Source: Paraburkholderia oxyphila NBRC 105797
GTDB taxonomy: Bacteria; Pseudomonadota; Gammaproteobacteria; Burkholderiales; Burkholderiaceae
Assembly: GCF_000685075.1 (NCBI RefSeq)
Contig: NZ_BAYD01000058.1
Span: forward strand, 1-62,771
DNA length: 62,771 nucleotides
Direction of reading: 5' to 3'
Positions 17,588 through 26,336 of the stretch are shown here, one piece after another. Below the pieces are notes generated by a model. It searched no databases and was not told the DNA's origin. It worked only from the letters and a program-made list of their open reading frames with translations. The translations under genes were made by a program, and so were the position numbers. Position 1 is the first letter of the stretch. Each line of letters begins with the position of its first letter.

Positions 17588-19922
17588 GTGATACCTCCTT
17601 TACCTCGTTGTCCGCCGGCGCCACAGACGCGGGCGCCGGCCCAATCTGCCCCTGGTCAGCGTCATCCCCCGCTCCCACGTTAGCCACGCTGAAATCGATG
17701 CGGATGCCGGCGAGCATTTCGCGCACGTCGTCGCGCATCACGACACCGAGTTCGCCCAGGTCGGCCTCGAAGCCGGTGAGCGCCATGCCCGTTGCGAGCG
17801 GTCCGGGTGTGCGCTGGTCGAGCGCGAGAAGTTCGGCCGCAGTCAACGGCTTCGCACCGGCCTGCCGTGCAAGACGGATCTCGCCCGCGGCCTTCGCGGA
17901 CAGCGCCGCGTGATACGTTTCCGGGTTGTGCGTCGGGATGCCGGTCGCACGCAGCTCTCCGGCCTGCCAGGCGGCCTTGATTTCCGCTTCGGTGGGCAGG
18001 CGATCGTCGATCACGGCGAGCCTCGGACTGACCGAGCGCATGCGGTCGATAAAGAGGTCATCCTCGTAATAGGTCGCCTTCTCGCACAGGATCGGCCGCT
18101 GGAAGCCGAGCACGATTTCCTCGTGCTGCTCCATGCGCTTGAGTTCCTGGTCCAGCATCAGCGCACGGCCCTGATCCGACGTGTTCGTACCCGTCGACGT
18201 GTTGCGGCCGTGATTGCGGCTTTTCGAGGTCGCCTTCTCGGTGAAGGTCCCCAGCGTCTCGGACAGTTCCTTTGCGTCGGCCTGATTGCCCGGCGCATAC
18301 GCGACCAGTACCGCGTGATTGGTAATCAGCGTGCGCGCCCCGGCCGGGCCGTACAGCTCGTTCGGCTCCAGCTGCGCCTTCGACTGCAGGATCGTGAGCA
18401 GCCGAATCCAGTAGCCCGCGATGAACGCATTGCCCTTGCCGAGCACTTCGATGCGCCCGAGCGCCGTAATTTCGTCCCCGACAGCCAGGCACTGGTATTT
18501 GATCGCCGGATCTTCACCGGGCAGCACGTCGAGGTTGTCCTCGATCAGCTGCGTGTAGAAGAGATTGCCGAGCAGGCTCGCGACAGCGAGCTCCCGCACC
18601 GGCAGCACGATGTAGATCGACATCAGTTCCCGGCGCACACGGTCCAGCTCGAAGTCGCAGGCGCTCGTCGCCTGGTCGACGATCGGGTTGCTGAAGAGGC
18701 GCAGCCCCGCATTGAACGTCGCGACGATGTTCAGCATCGTCTCGTCAGGCGAGGCCAGCACGCGCGAGAGCGCGCCGAGGCAGTCCCCCGAGAGCGGCAC
18801 GCCCTTCTGCGGCTCGTGCTGCATCAACTCCGACAGGTGCTCACGCACCTTTTTGTCGGGCGTGGTCGCGAGGCGCAGCACCTGGCCGAACGTGCAGTCG
18901 CCAGTCATCTCCATCAGATACAGCGCAAGCCCCATGAACAGGTCGGCAGCCTGTTCGTAGAAGAACTTGTTACGCCCGTCGGTGGTGTGATACAGGCGCG
19001 CGGCGATCGCCTGCAGGCGACCCACGCGCACGAACGCCGGACTCTTCGCAATCTTGAACAACGGATTCCAGCGGTGCGTCAACCCCTTCTGGTCGAACGG
19101 GGCCCAGCGGACCACCTGCTGGCCACAGGCCTGCCGGTACCGCGAGGTCAGGTCGAAGTTCTCGCCCTTCACGTCAAGACACGCAACCGAGTGCGGAAAG
19201 GTGAGCAGATTCGGGATCACGATGGCCACGCCCTTGCGTGAGCGCGTGCGCGCCGCCACCATCACGAACTCCGTTCCACGAAAGGTCAGATACCTGCCCT
19301 TGTACCTGCCGACGATGATCGAGGGATCGCGGTCATCGTCCCGGCGCCTCCCCCCGCAGTTTCCCCCACGGCGCCTGCGACCGTTCGCCTCGTCGAGCAG
19401 GCCGTAGCGTCGAATCTCGTAGCCCCAGGCGAAGCGTGCATCGCCGTGCAGCTCGCGCTTCGGTTTCGTGACCAGCGCCGCGACGATCGCCGCAACCGGC
19501 AGCAGCGGCACGATCACCGATACCACGGTGGCCATCTGCAGCGAACGTTTCACCGCCTTCACGTCGCCCCAGGCATGCCAGTAGTCCCGCAGCGTCCAGA
19601 GGCCGATCGCGGAGTCCGGCAGCTTTTCCAGCTTCGCGAACGCCATCGCGCCCACGAACTGGCCCGCGACCGCGAGACCGGCCAGGACCACGAGCGCAAG
19701 CAGGGCCGCGGCGATGATGCGGTCTGTGAGCGTCGCAGTTTTCAGCAGCACCGCACTCGCGCACAGGCCCCATAGCAGGCACGCGACGACGACGAGGCCG
19801 GCCACCGCGGCAATCCCGACCGGATCGGTGATCGCGTCGAGATGAAGCAGGCGGGCGGCGCCGGTCACCACCGCGCCGGACAGCACGCCCAGGACACCGG
19901 CAACGAAAATACGGGTCTTCAT
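17580..19922 (-). CDS. virD4: Type IV coupling protein (VirD4/TraG)
   Basis: The protein has 780 residues. Several N-terminal hydrophobic segments (about 5-25, 33-60, 68-95, 128-152) are followed by HGDARFAWGYEIRRYGLL, typical of VirD4. The ATPase domain shows VIPNLLTFPHSVACLDVKGE, a Walker B region (AVGDEITALGRIEVLGKG) and late conserved blocks (GYWIRLLTILQSKAQL). It would dock the relaxosome to the VirB channel. Two oddities: Walker A reads ARTRSRKGVA, with Arg229 where a Gly precedes the Lys, and an Arg/Gly/Asp-rich insert (about 181-199) precedes the ATPase domain. It overlaps the GntR gene stop by four bases. Confidence 0.88.
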   Translation of the reverse strand: MKTRIFVAGVLGVLSGAVVTGAARLLHLDAITDPVGIAAVAGLVVVACLLWGLCASAVLLKTATLTDRIIAAALLALVVLAGLAVAGQFVGAMAFAKLEKLPDSAIGLWTLRDYWHAWGDVKAVKRSLQMATVVSVIVPLLPVAAIVAALVTKPKRELHGDARFAWGYEIRRYGLLDEANGRRRRGGNCGGRRRDDDRDPSIIVGRYKGRYLTFRGTEFVMVAARTRSRKGVAIVIPNLLTFPHSVACLDVKGENFDLTSRYRQACGQQVVRWAPFDQKGLTHRWNPLFKIAKSPAFVRVGRLQAIAARLYHTTDGRNKFFYEQAADLFMGLALYLMEMTGDCTFGQVLRLATTPDKKVREHLSELMQHEPQKGVPLSGDCLGALSRVLASPDETMLNIVATFNAGLRLFSNPIVDQATSACDFELDRVRRELMSIYIVLPVRELAVASLLGNLFYTQLIEDNLDVLPGEDPAIKYQCLAVGDEITALGRIEVLGKGNAFIAGYWIRLLTILQSKAQLEPNELYGPAGARTLITNHAVLVAYAPGNQADAKELSETLGTFTEKATSKSRNHGRNTSTGTNTSDQGRALMLDQELKRMEQHEEIVLGFQRPILCEKATYYEDDLFIDRMRSVSPRLAVIDDRLPTEAEIKAAWQAGELRATGIPTHNPETYHAALSAKAAGEIRLARQAGAKPLTAAELLALDQRTPGPLATGMALTGFEADLGELGVVMRDDVREMLAGIRIDFSVANVGAGDDADQGQIGPAPASVAPADNEVKEVSHG

Positions 19923-20686
19923 GCTGACGCTCCCACAGATCCCCGATGACCATACGTATTGCCCGCCCGTGGCAGATCCCAGCCGTTCAGGCGTTCAACG
20001 CCTTCGTGGGCGGTCACCGGATTGCCGTTACGGATGGCCGCCTCGAGGAGTGCGAGCGCCTGACGCTCACCGTCGGCGATCTCCGGCACGCCAGTATCCG
20101 GATCCACCGTCGCCCCCAGCGGCCGCACAAGGCACGTCAGCTGCTGCAGGAACTGGTTGGCGCTCGCGGCGAGGATCGCCACATGCAGTTCGCGACGTGC
20201 GGCGGCGTAGCCGGCCAGAGACGTCGAGGCCAGTCGCGCGGCGCTGGCCACCATGATCCGCGCGCGTTGCCTCGGGCTCGCATGTCGCGCCACCTCAGCT
20301 GCAGCGACCGGCTCGAGCACGCGCAGAATCTCGGCGAGGTCCACCACGAACGACGGATCCGTTGCGCGGGCGAGGCGCCAGGCCACCACACGCCGGTCGA
20401 CGATCTGCCACTGCCGCTCATCGAGCACGCGTGAACCCACCCTCGTCCGTACATCGACGACGCCGCGAGCGACCAGCTGGTTGAGCGCCTCGCGCAGCAG
20501 GGTCCGGCTCACGCCCAGCGCCTGGGCCAGTATTCCCTGCGATGGCAGCGCGCCGTTCGCATCGCACATGGCCGGAATCTGCCGCGCCAGGCGATCCGCC
20601 GCGGCGTGCGTCTGCCGCTCCAGGGCTTCGAGGCCGGCGTGTGCGTCGCCGTTCATGATGACGGGGTCGTTTGCGAGCGTTTTCAT
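19919..20686 (-). CDS. GntR-family (FadR/FCD type) regulator inside the transfer operon
   Basis: The product has 255 residues. The N-terminal winged helix includes ADRLARQIPAMCDANGALPS, LAQALGVSRTLLREALNQLV and VDVRTRVGSRVLDERQWQIV, the GntR signature. The C-terminal helical FCD-like region contains DLAEILRVLEPVAAAEVARH and RRELHVAILAASANQFLQQL, where FCD proteins usually bind a metal and a small carboxylate. It overlaps both neighbours by four bases (ATGA at each end), so it is coexpressed with VirB11 and VirD4 and could feed back on the transfer operon. The ligand is unknown. Confidence 0.85.
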   Translation of the reverse strand: MKTLANDPVIMNGDAHAGLEALERQTHAAADRLARQIPAMCDANGALPSQGILAQALGVSRTLLREALNQLVARGVVDVRTRVGSRVLDERQWQIVDRRVVAWRLARATDPSFVVDLAEILRVLEPVAAAEVARHASPRQRARIMVASAARLASTSLAGYAAARRELHVAILAASANQFLQQLTCLVRPLGATVDPDTGVPEIADGERQALALLEAAIRNGNPVTAHEGVERLNGWDLPRAGNTYGHRGSVGASA

Positions 20687-21834
20687 GCATCCCCCCGGAG
20701 CAGCTTCATTTTCGTGACCGGATCGAACCAGATTTCCGTCAGGTCCCGGTTCGCCATGAACAGCACGACGTCGACCGTCGTACGGATCTCGCGCATCAGG
20801 TAGTCGAATGGCAGGGTCTGCCCGACCGGACTTTGCTTGACCAGCGTGGCGATGCGCGCCAGCGCCGCGATCGAGTCGTTCGCGTGCACCGTCGTCAAGC
20901 CGCCCTGGTGGCCGGTGTTGAGCAGGGTCAGGTAATCCCAGGTTTCATCACCGCGCAGCTCGGCCAGCAACACGCGATCGAACTTCATTCGCAGCGTCGC
21001 CTTCACGATGCGCCGCGCGGGAATCGCCTCGCTGTAGAACAGGTGCACATGGTTTTGATGCAGCGGCAACGGCAGCTCGTGGGTATCCTCGATCGTCGCC
21101 AGGCGCGCCTCGTGCGGAATGGTCGGGATCAGGTCGGCGAGCGCCTTCATCAGCGTGGTCTTGCCGGATCCCGTGCCACCGACGAGCACGATGTTCAGCC
21201 GGTTCAGCGCGGCCAGCGTCAGAAACCGCACCACGTCGCGTTGCGCAAGCGCGTCGAGCATCTCCTGCTGGAACTGCGCAAGACCATACGCGTTCAGCGC
21301 GCGGGCCGGATTGAACACCGCGGTGGCCCGGCCAACATCGATGCCCTCCGGGCCAGCCCGTGCCGCCGCCGCCTCGATGTCCCCCTCCGTCAGTACCCCA
21401 CCGCCGTTCAGTCCACCCCGGACCACATCACGGAACCGGTCAAACCGTCCTGCGTCCGCCCATTCCTGCACCGAGTAGCGCGTCGAGCTCGGCACGCGGA
21501 TCGTCATCGACACCGTGCCCGGCTCGCACGCCGGCGGAATCACGATCTGCCCGCGCTCGCCGTCGGGCAGGCGCACCGGCTTTTCCGGCTCGGCCGCCGA
21601 CAGCGCCGGCTTCGCCTTGTTGTAGATCGCCAGCGCTGGCGCGAACTGCATCAGCATTTCCAGCGACGCGTTCGGCAGCTCATGGCGTTGCCAGCCGTCC
21701 CGCGTTTCGGTCCAGCCTTCATACGGCCGGTTGATCGCCAGCTCCGTGACGCCGGGTGTAGCCAGCAATCCGGCGATGCCCAGTGTCCTGAGATGGCTGC
21801 GTACCGTGACACTGTCGTCGTATCGCATGTTCAT
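20683..21834 (-). CDS. virB11: VirB11-type traffic ATPase
   Basis: The protein has 383 residues. The N-terminal domain contains VTELAINRPYEGWTETRDGW. The Walker A motif GGTGSGKTT is at 219-227, followed by IEDTHELPLP (Asp box), the MKFDRVLLAELRGDETWDYL block and the His box GHQGGLTTVHAND. It forms the cytoplasmic hexamer that switches between pilus biogenesis and DNA transfer. An insertion of about 30 residues around 135-165 (GGLNGGGVLTEGDIEAAAAR) lies in the linker between the two domains. It ends in an ATGA overlap with the GntR gene. Confidence 0.93.
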   Translation of the reverse strand: MNMRYDDSVTVRSHLRTLGIAGLLATPGVTELAINRPYEGWTETRDGWQRHELPNASLEMLMQFAPALAIYNKAKPALSAAEPEKPVRLPDGERGQIVIPPACEPGTVSMTIRVPSSTRYSVQEWADAGRFDRFRDVVRGGLNGGGVLTEGDIEAAAARAGPEGIDVGRATAVFNPARALNAYGLAQFQQEMLDALAQRDVVRFLTLAALNRLNIVLVGGTGSGKTTLMKALADLIPTIPHEARLATIEDTHELPLPLHQNHVHLFYSEAIPARRIVKATLRMKFDRVLLAELRGDETWDYLTLLNTGHQGGLTTVHANDSIAALARIATLVKQSPVGQTLPFDYLMREIRTTVDVVLFMANRDLTEIWFDPVTKMKLLRGDA

Positions 21835-21856
21835 AAGTACTCCGCATGAAATTGGA

Positions 21857-23071
21857 TCAGGGCGTCGCCAGCTCGTACACGCCAGAAAAGTCGACGTCGC
21901 GCGCGACGAAAATCGTCGTCATCGACCCGTATTTCGAATAGGCGGTCGGCGGCACGTTGATGGTGTTGCGCAGCGCTTCGGCCGCTACCTCGCCGCCGGC
22001 ATTCGTCGTGTTGTTGAACTGGATGCCGTTGCTGCCACTGCCCGAGTTCGCCGCAATGGTCGACAGCGCCTGCCCGGCATCGCTGATCAGGCTGACCATC
22101 ATGGCGCCGCCAAACCGCGTCCAGAAGTGGTTGTCGACCCAGGCCGGCAGGCCACTGCCGCCGAGCGCGTCGGCCGCCGGCGAATCGAGTTGCACCATCA
22201 CACCGTCAGGCGTCGTCAGACGCGTCCAGATCACGAAGATCCGGGCCTGCCCCTGCATCAGCGCCTGGCGCTGCTCGCCCACCACTTCAGATCCCCGCTC
22301 GATCAGCAGCACCTTGCCGTTCGCGGAATAAACGTCCTTCGACACGTGGCAGGTGGTCATGCCCGGGTAGTCGGTGATGATCTCCGCGCCCTGCACACAC
22401 GGAATCGTGGTGCCCGCGATCAGCAGAAAGTCGCGTGACGGCATCAGTTCGGCCTTGACCGTCGCCAGCTTCGACGGCTGCAGCTTGCTGTCCAGGCCAT
22501 CCTTCGCGAAATCGGGATGCTGGGCGGTCAAACCGGCGAGACCAGGCAAGCCGCCCGCGCCCGCGGCGCCCGGCGCCTTCTGGTCATTGTTGAAGTTGAG
22601 CAGCACGTCCCCGTCGAGCTTGCGCTGCGCGGCCGTCTCGACCGCACTGGCTGCAGTTGCCGCGACGGCACCGCTTCCGCCCGCAGGCGACGCACGCGCG
22701 GCATCAGCATGGGCTGGTGTGGCAAGCGCGGAACTCGGAGCAGCAGCTTCCGAGGCCATCGCCGCTTCCAGCGCACGCTGCTTCTCGATCTTCGCCTGGT
22801 CACGCGCAAAGTCGTGCCGCTCATCCGAAGGCTTTTCCTTTTGCGCGTCGACCCTGGCGGCCTCGGACTCGGCGTGCTGCTGCGCCGACCAGCGCTTGAT
22901 CGCGACACCCACCGCAATCGCACCGAACAGCATGACCAGCACGATCCCGAGGACAATCGGCAGCATGCGGAACGGGCTTTTGCGCTTCGTGCGGCCAACA
23001 CCCGGCACGCCGCGCTCGCCGATGCCGGCCGGCTCGACCGGCGACGGGTTCAGGTTGATTTCGTTACTCAC
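21857..23071 (-). CDS. virB10: VirB10 core-complex protein
   Basis: The protein has 404 residues. There is a short cytoplasmic N-terminus, one membrane helix (about 36-58, MLPIVLGIVLVMLFGAIAVG) and a charged Ala/Glu/Lys periplasmic linker. The beta-barrel domain starts around 200, with LMPSRDFLLIAGTTIPCVQG, GMTTCHVSKDVYSANGKVLL and LIERGSEVVGEQ, all VirB10 hallmarks. An antenna-like segment contains GGAMMVSLISDAGQALSTIA. It spans both membranes and links the ATPases to the outer-membrane pore. Its stop is 22 bp before virB11, and its start overlaps the virB9 stop-side neighbour by 8 bp. Confidence 0.93.
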   Translation of the reverse strand: MSNEINLNPSPVEPAGIGERGVPGVGRTKRKSPFRMLPIVLGIVLVMLFGAIAVGVAIKRWSAQQHAESEAARVDAQKEKPSDERHDFARDQAKIEKQRALEAAMASEAAAPSSALATPAHADAARASPAGGSGAVAATAASAVETAAQRKLDGDVLLNFNNDQKAPGAAGAGGLPGLAGLTAQHPDFAKDGLDSKLQPSKLATVKAELMPSRDFLLIAGTTIPCVQGAEIITDYPGMTTCHVSKDVYSANGKVLLIERGSEVVGEQRQALMQGQARIFVIWTRLTTPDGVMVQLDSPAADALGGSGLPAWVDNHFWTRFGGAMMVSLISDAGQALSTIAANSGSGSNGIQFNNTTNAGGEVAAEALRNTINVPPTAYSKYGSMTTIFVARDVDFSGVYELATP

Positions 23072-23921
23072 CGCCCGCCTCCTTTTGCTTCACGAGCCGC
23101 ACCGTGCCCGGAATCGTCGTGCCTGTCGGGTTCAGCTGGCCGTCGGGCCGGTATGCGTTGTTGCGGATGCCGAGCACAGCATCGCCCACGCGCAGGTTGA
23201 AGCCCGGCGCCGTGTCGTGCACGACGAGCACGGGGCCGCGCACGTCGTCGGGATTCACGAGCGCTTCCTTGCCGTCCGAGAACACGCGGTAGATCTGCGG
23301 CAGGTCGCGGCTCGTCCTGAACTCGAAGTAGGTAAAGCGGCCGTCATCCCACAGTGCGGTCGGCGCGAGTGTCGTATCGCCGTGCATGTCGTAGTTGAAG
23401 TTGCCCGTGCCCGGCGCGCTGACGGTCTGCGCAAGCAGTGCCCGCGCTTCGGCCGAGCGAACGGCGGCGACCGCCGACTCCTTCGCACGCGTGTCCGGGT
23501 AGTCGAAGGTCAGCGACCACACCGCCTGCTCGCGCCGGGTGACCGGAACCAGCTTCAGCACGTAGCGCCGCCGGTTCGTGAGCAGGATCAGGTTGGTAGC
23601 GGCCTGCGCGGCTTTCGGCTTGAAGAAGAAGCCGTTGCCAGCCGGCCCCGCGGACCAGGCCTTGCCGTCGCCCATGCCACCGCCGTCGATTTTTTCGCCT
23701 TTCTCGAAGATGAGGACCGTCGCCTCGCCGGGCCGGTAGGCGATCCGGTACGTCTCGGTTGGGTCGTACACCGCGCACGCCACATGGGGGTCGCTCCCGC
23801 ACGGGCCCGGTATCACTTCAGCCACAGCCGGCAATGCCACGGCGGCCAGGGTGGCCAGCACGGCCGCGATCGTCAACACACCCGCCTGCGCGCGCAACGT
23901 GTTCTGGAACCGGGCTTTCAT
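23064..23921 (-). CDS. virB9: VirB9 core-complex protein
   Basis: The product has 285 residues with a signal sequence (TIAAVLATLAAVALPAVAEV). The VirB9/TrbG pattern includes VYDPTETYRIAYRPGEATVL, GRFTYFEFRTSRDLPQIYRV and VVHDTAPGFNLRVGDAVLGI near the C-terminus. It forms the periplasmic and outer-membrane ring with VirB7 and VirB10. Its start overlaps the virB8 stop by four bases and its end overlaps virB10 by eight. Confidence 0.92.
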   Translation of the reverse strand: MKARFQNTLRAQAGVLTIAAVLATLAAVALPAVAEVIPGPCGSDPHVACAVYDPTETYRIAYRPGEATVLIFEKGEKIDGGGMGDGKAWSAGPAGNGFFFKPKAAQAATNLILLTNRRRYVLKLVPVTRREQAVWSLTFDYPDTRAKESAVAAVRSAEARALLAQTVSAPGTGNFNYDMHGDTTLAPTALWDDGRFTYFEFRTSRDLPQIYRVFSDGKEALVNPDDVRGPVLVVHDTAPGFNLRVGDAVLGIRNNAYRPDGQLNPTGTTIPGTVRLVKQKEAGGE

Positions 23922-24817
23922 TGGCTCGCCCCTCCCTGCACATCCGACGGTGCCGACGGCGCCGACTGGGACGACGTGGCCGCCGACGGCATCGGCGCCG
24001 CGCCGTCCGTCGTGCTGCTGCGGGTCCAGTCGCGATCGACCGAGTAGCTGGTGACACGAAATCCGGTCGGATTGCGCACCTGCTCATCGCTTCTGGTCGG
24101 TAGATCGCCCATCTCATAGGTGATCGTCGCGACCCAATACTCCGTCCTGGGCGGCGTCGGTGTCGAACTCCCCTGCGTCGACAGCGAAATGATCTTCTTC
24201 GAGAAGAACACCTGTGCGGTCGAGCCGACGAACGTAATCGCACCGGGTTGTGCCACCACGCGGTATTTGTCGGTCAGCACGTTTTGCGGCGCGTTCTTGC
24301 GGCTGTACAGCGCCGCGTACTCCGTCTGCTCGCGCGGGGAATTCATCAGCGATACGGTGTCGTAGTCGTCCTGGATCGTGTACCAGTCATACCGCTCGCG
24401 CAGTTCGACGTACCTGCGCAGTGCTGCGCGCAACTCGAGTTCACCGAAGGTCACGGATCCGCTGTGCGCGACGTCGATCACCTGCACGTCGCCGGTCGCG
24501 GTGTTGTCCTTGATGATCACTGGCGGCGATGGTCTCTTTAGTTCTACTAAAGCTGCTGAGCCAAGAATAGAAGCCAGTGCGACAAGCATGGCGCCGCACG
24601 CAACGAGCCAGGCGATCTTCGTCATGTTCTCCTGCATCTGCTGCCGGGACTTCTCGAACGAGAGCGCTTCCCTGAAATAAGTACGCGCCATCTCGCGCGG
24701 GTCGGCGTCGGCGAGCTTCGCCGCGAGGTTCTGCAGCGCAGCTGCGGAATTGGCGTCGGTCGCATTCGCGACAGGCTCAGCCTGCGCTTTGGCCGTCTTC
24801 CCCGGAATCCATTTCAT
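23918..24817 (-). CDS. virB8: VirB8 inner-membrane protein
   Basis: From ATG 24817 (GGGGAG upstream, ATGA overlap with virB7) the product has 299 residues, although the frame is open to 24856. Features are an N-terminal cytoplasmic part with ARTYFREALSFEKSRQQMQE, one membrane helix (IAWLVACGAMLVALASILGS) and a periplasmic NTF2-like domain with ALRRYVELRERYDWYTIQDD, LMNSPREQTEYAALY and YWVATITYEM. VirB8 nucleates assembly of the secretion channel. The Ser/Ala/Pro-rich tail after residue 265 is longer than usual. Confidence 0.9.
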   Translation of the reverse strand: MKWIPGKTAKAQAEPVANATDANSAAALQNLAAKLADADPREMARTYFREALSFEKSRQQMQENMTKIAWLVACGAMLVALASILGSAALVELKRPSPPVIIKDNTATGDVQVIDVAHSGSVTFGELELRAALRRYVELRERYDWYTIQDDYDTVSLMNSPREQTEYAALYSRKNAPQNVLTDKYRVVAQPGAITFVGSTAQVFFSKKIISLSTQGSSTPTPPRTEYWVATITYEMGDLPTRSDEQVRNPTGFRVTSYSVDRDWTRSSTTDGAAPMPSAATSSQSAPSAPSDVQGGASQ

Positions 24818-24939
24818 TGCGCGCTCCCCTGTGTCGCATGGTTCACGGGCATCCACGGCCCCTCAGGTTGCGTCGGCTTTGGCGCCGACGAGCAGGCCAC
24901 AAGCAGCGCGGCGCTGCAAAGCACGACGATGAATTTCAT
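24814..24939 (-). CDS. virB7: VirB7-like small lipoprotein
   Basis: A 41-residue protein starts at ATG 24939 and ends in an ATGA overlap with virB8. It begins MKFIVVLCSAALLVACSS, a textbook lipoprotein signal with lipobox LVAC and cysteine 16, and then a short Pro-rich tail ending TQGSAQ. VirB7 anchors VirB9 to the outer membrane. Length and position, just before virB8, fit the family. It is small enough to be missed by gene finders. Confidence 0.85.
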   Translation of the reverse strand: MKFIVVLCSAALLVACSSAPKPTQPEGPWMPVNHATQGSAQ

Positions 24940-25001
24940 TTCAATCTCCGGGTGGGTTGTACCGCCCGCCATCGCTGGTTGCTCCGGCGGACGGTCTCTC
25001 T

Positions 25002-25358
25002 TTACTTCGCGCGAGCGTACTCCGACCCAGGCGTAACAAGATGCCCGTTCGATTTGTCGATCGTCATTGCATATTGAATCGCGGCGCTGACAATCATCTT
25101 TCCGTCCACGACGGTGGCTGGCTGTTGACGCGTTATCGTCCCGACCTTGTTGCCATCGTCGTTGTATTGATCCTCCCGGTGCGAAACATAGAAGTCGTTG
25201 CCGCTACCATTTTTACTAATGACGATTTCGTTGTAGTCCTGCCCATTAACACGCGTCCATTTCCCAAGGTATTGGTCGCCATCACTCTTGCCGCAGCCAA
25301 ACTGCGTCAGCGCCACAACAACCATGATTGCTGCAGTCACGAACCGGATTGCCCTCAT
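25002..25358 (-). CDS. Lipoprotein between virB6 and virB7, possible entry-exclusion factor
   Basis: The start at 25358 follows AGGAGG (spacing six) and gives 118 residues. The N-terminus is a lipoprotein signal (MRAIRFVTAAIMVVVALTQF) with cysteine 22 in QFGC. The mature part contains YLGKWTRVNGQDYNEIVISK, a beta-rich pattern like small lipocalin-type or Eex proteins, and ends GSEYARAK. In pKM101-like systems the exclusion lipoprotein Eex sits near virB5/virB6, so an entry-exclusion role is inferred from position and type, not from sequence identity. Confidence 0.6.
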   Translation of the reverse strand: MRAIRFVTAAIMVVVALTQFGCGKSDGDQYLGKWTRVNGQDYNEIVISKNGSGNDFYVSHREDQYNDDGNKVGTITRQQPATVVDGKMIVSAAIQYAMTIDKSNGHLVTPGSEYARAK

Positions 25359-25383
25359 CGATTCCTCCTGGAAGTAGTCAAGA

Positions 25384-26322
25384 TCACGCGCGGCCAAGCG
25401 AGTTGCTGGACGCACCCGACGACCCACCGCCGGATCCGCCCGAGAACTTCGTCGCCCTCATCACCATGCTGGCCGCCGCTCCGATCTTACCGACCATCGA
25501 CGAGATGCCCACGCCACCTGCCAGTTGCGAGGCGAGAGATGGCATGTTCAACGACACCACGATGAACACCAGCCCTGCACCGATGATCTTTCCTTCAATC
25601 GCATAGGTCAGCATCACGTTATGCACATCGAATGCTTTGGGCAGTACGGAGGTCATGAAACTCACCTCGATTGCACCAACTGCACCGAACAGCGCGACGA
25701 GCAGGCCATAGTTGAGGCACTGCCCGACCCAGTTCTGGAAAAACTGGCGCGTTGCCGGAAACAGCGCAGCAACGACGAAGGCTGGACCAAGTGCGAGCAG
25801 CAACCCCAGTGCGAACTTCGCGAGGATAATGTAGGCCGCCGCAATCGCAAGGAACGGGACGCCGACCAGGAGGATGCAGATTGCAAGCACTGAGACCTCG
25901 ATATAGAGGCCAATGTCGCTCCATGTCAGCCCCGCGTACATTGTTTTTATCGCGGATATATAGAGGTTCAACAGCGTATCCAGCCCGTTGCTCAGGCTGT
26001 TGCCCCCCATCAATGCCGTACTCAGATCATCGCCAAGGCCGTTGAAGAACGGCACGACGTACTCGCTGTAGTAGTTGATGTTCATCCCGAGTGTGAGCAC
26101 AGCAGCCCACCCCGCCGTCTTCAGCAGAAAATCGGATATCGGGCTGTCATTGTGGCCGCGCCAGTACGACAGCAGGACGAGCAGGACGTAGAGGCTGAAG
26201 CACGCGGCGACCAGCGGACTGATCAGTGAGATCATCCGGGCCGAGCCGGTGTTGATCGTGTTCAGCACGTTCTGGTCGAACGAGTTGAACATATCGGTGA
26301 AGATCGTCAGTTGCGTGGCCAT
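25384..26322 (-). CDS. virB6: VirB6 polytopic membrane protein
   Basis: The protein has 312 residues with at least six hydrophobic segments, including PLVAACFSLYVLLVLLSYW, AAVLTLGMNINYYSEYVVPF, VSVLAICILLVGVPFLAIAA and GAGLVFIVVSLNMPSLASQL. The last two match the late conserved VirB6/TrbL block with the SLASQLAGGVG motif. A Gly/Ser-rich C-terminal tail follows. VirB6 is the channel subunit that contacts the DNA substrate at the inner membrane. It starts 14 bp after the virB5 stop. Confidence 0.9.
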   Translation of the reverse strand: MATQLTIFTDMFNSFDQNVLNTINTGSARMISLISPLVAACFSLYVLLVLLSYWRGHNDSPISDFLLKTAGWAAVLTLGMNINYYSEYVVPFFNGLGDDLSTALMGGNSLSNGLDTLLNLYISAIKTMYAGLTWSDIGLYIEVSVLAICILLVGVPFLAIAAAYIILAKFALGLLLALGPAFVVAALFPATRQFFQNWVGQCLNYGLLVALFGAVGAIEVSFMTSVLPKAFDVHNVMLTYAIEGKIIGAGLVFIVVSLNMPSLASQLAGGVGISSMVGKIGAAASMVMRATKFSGGSGGGSSGASSNSLGRA

Positions 26323-26336
26323 GTTCGCGCTCCGCG

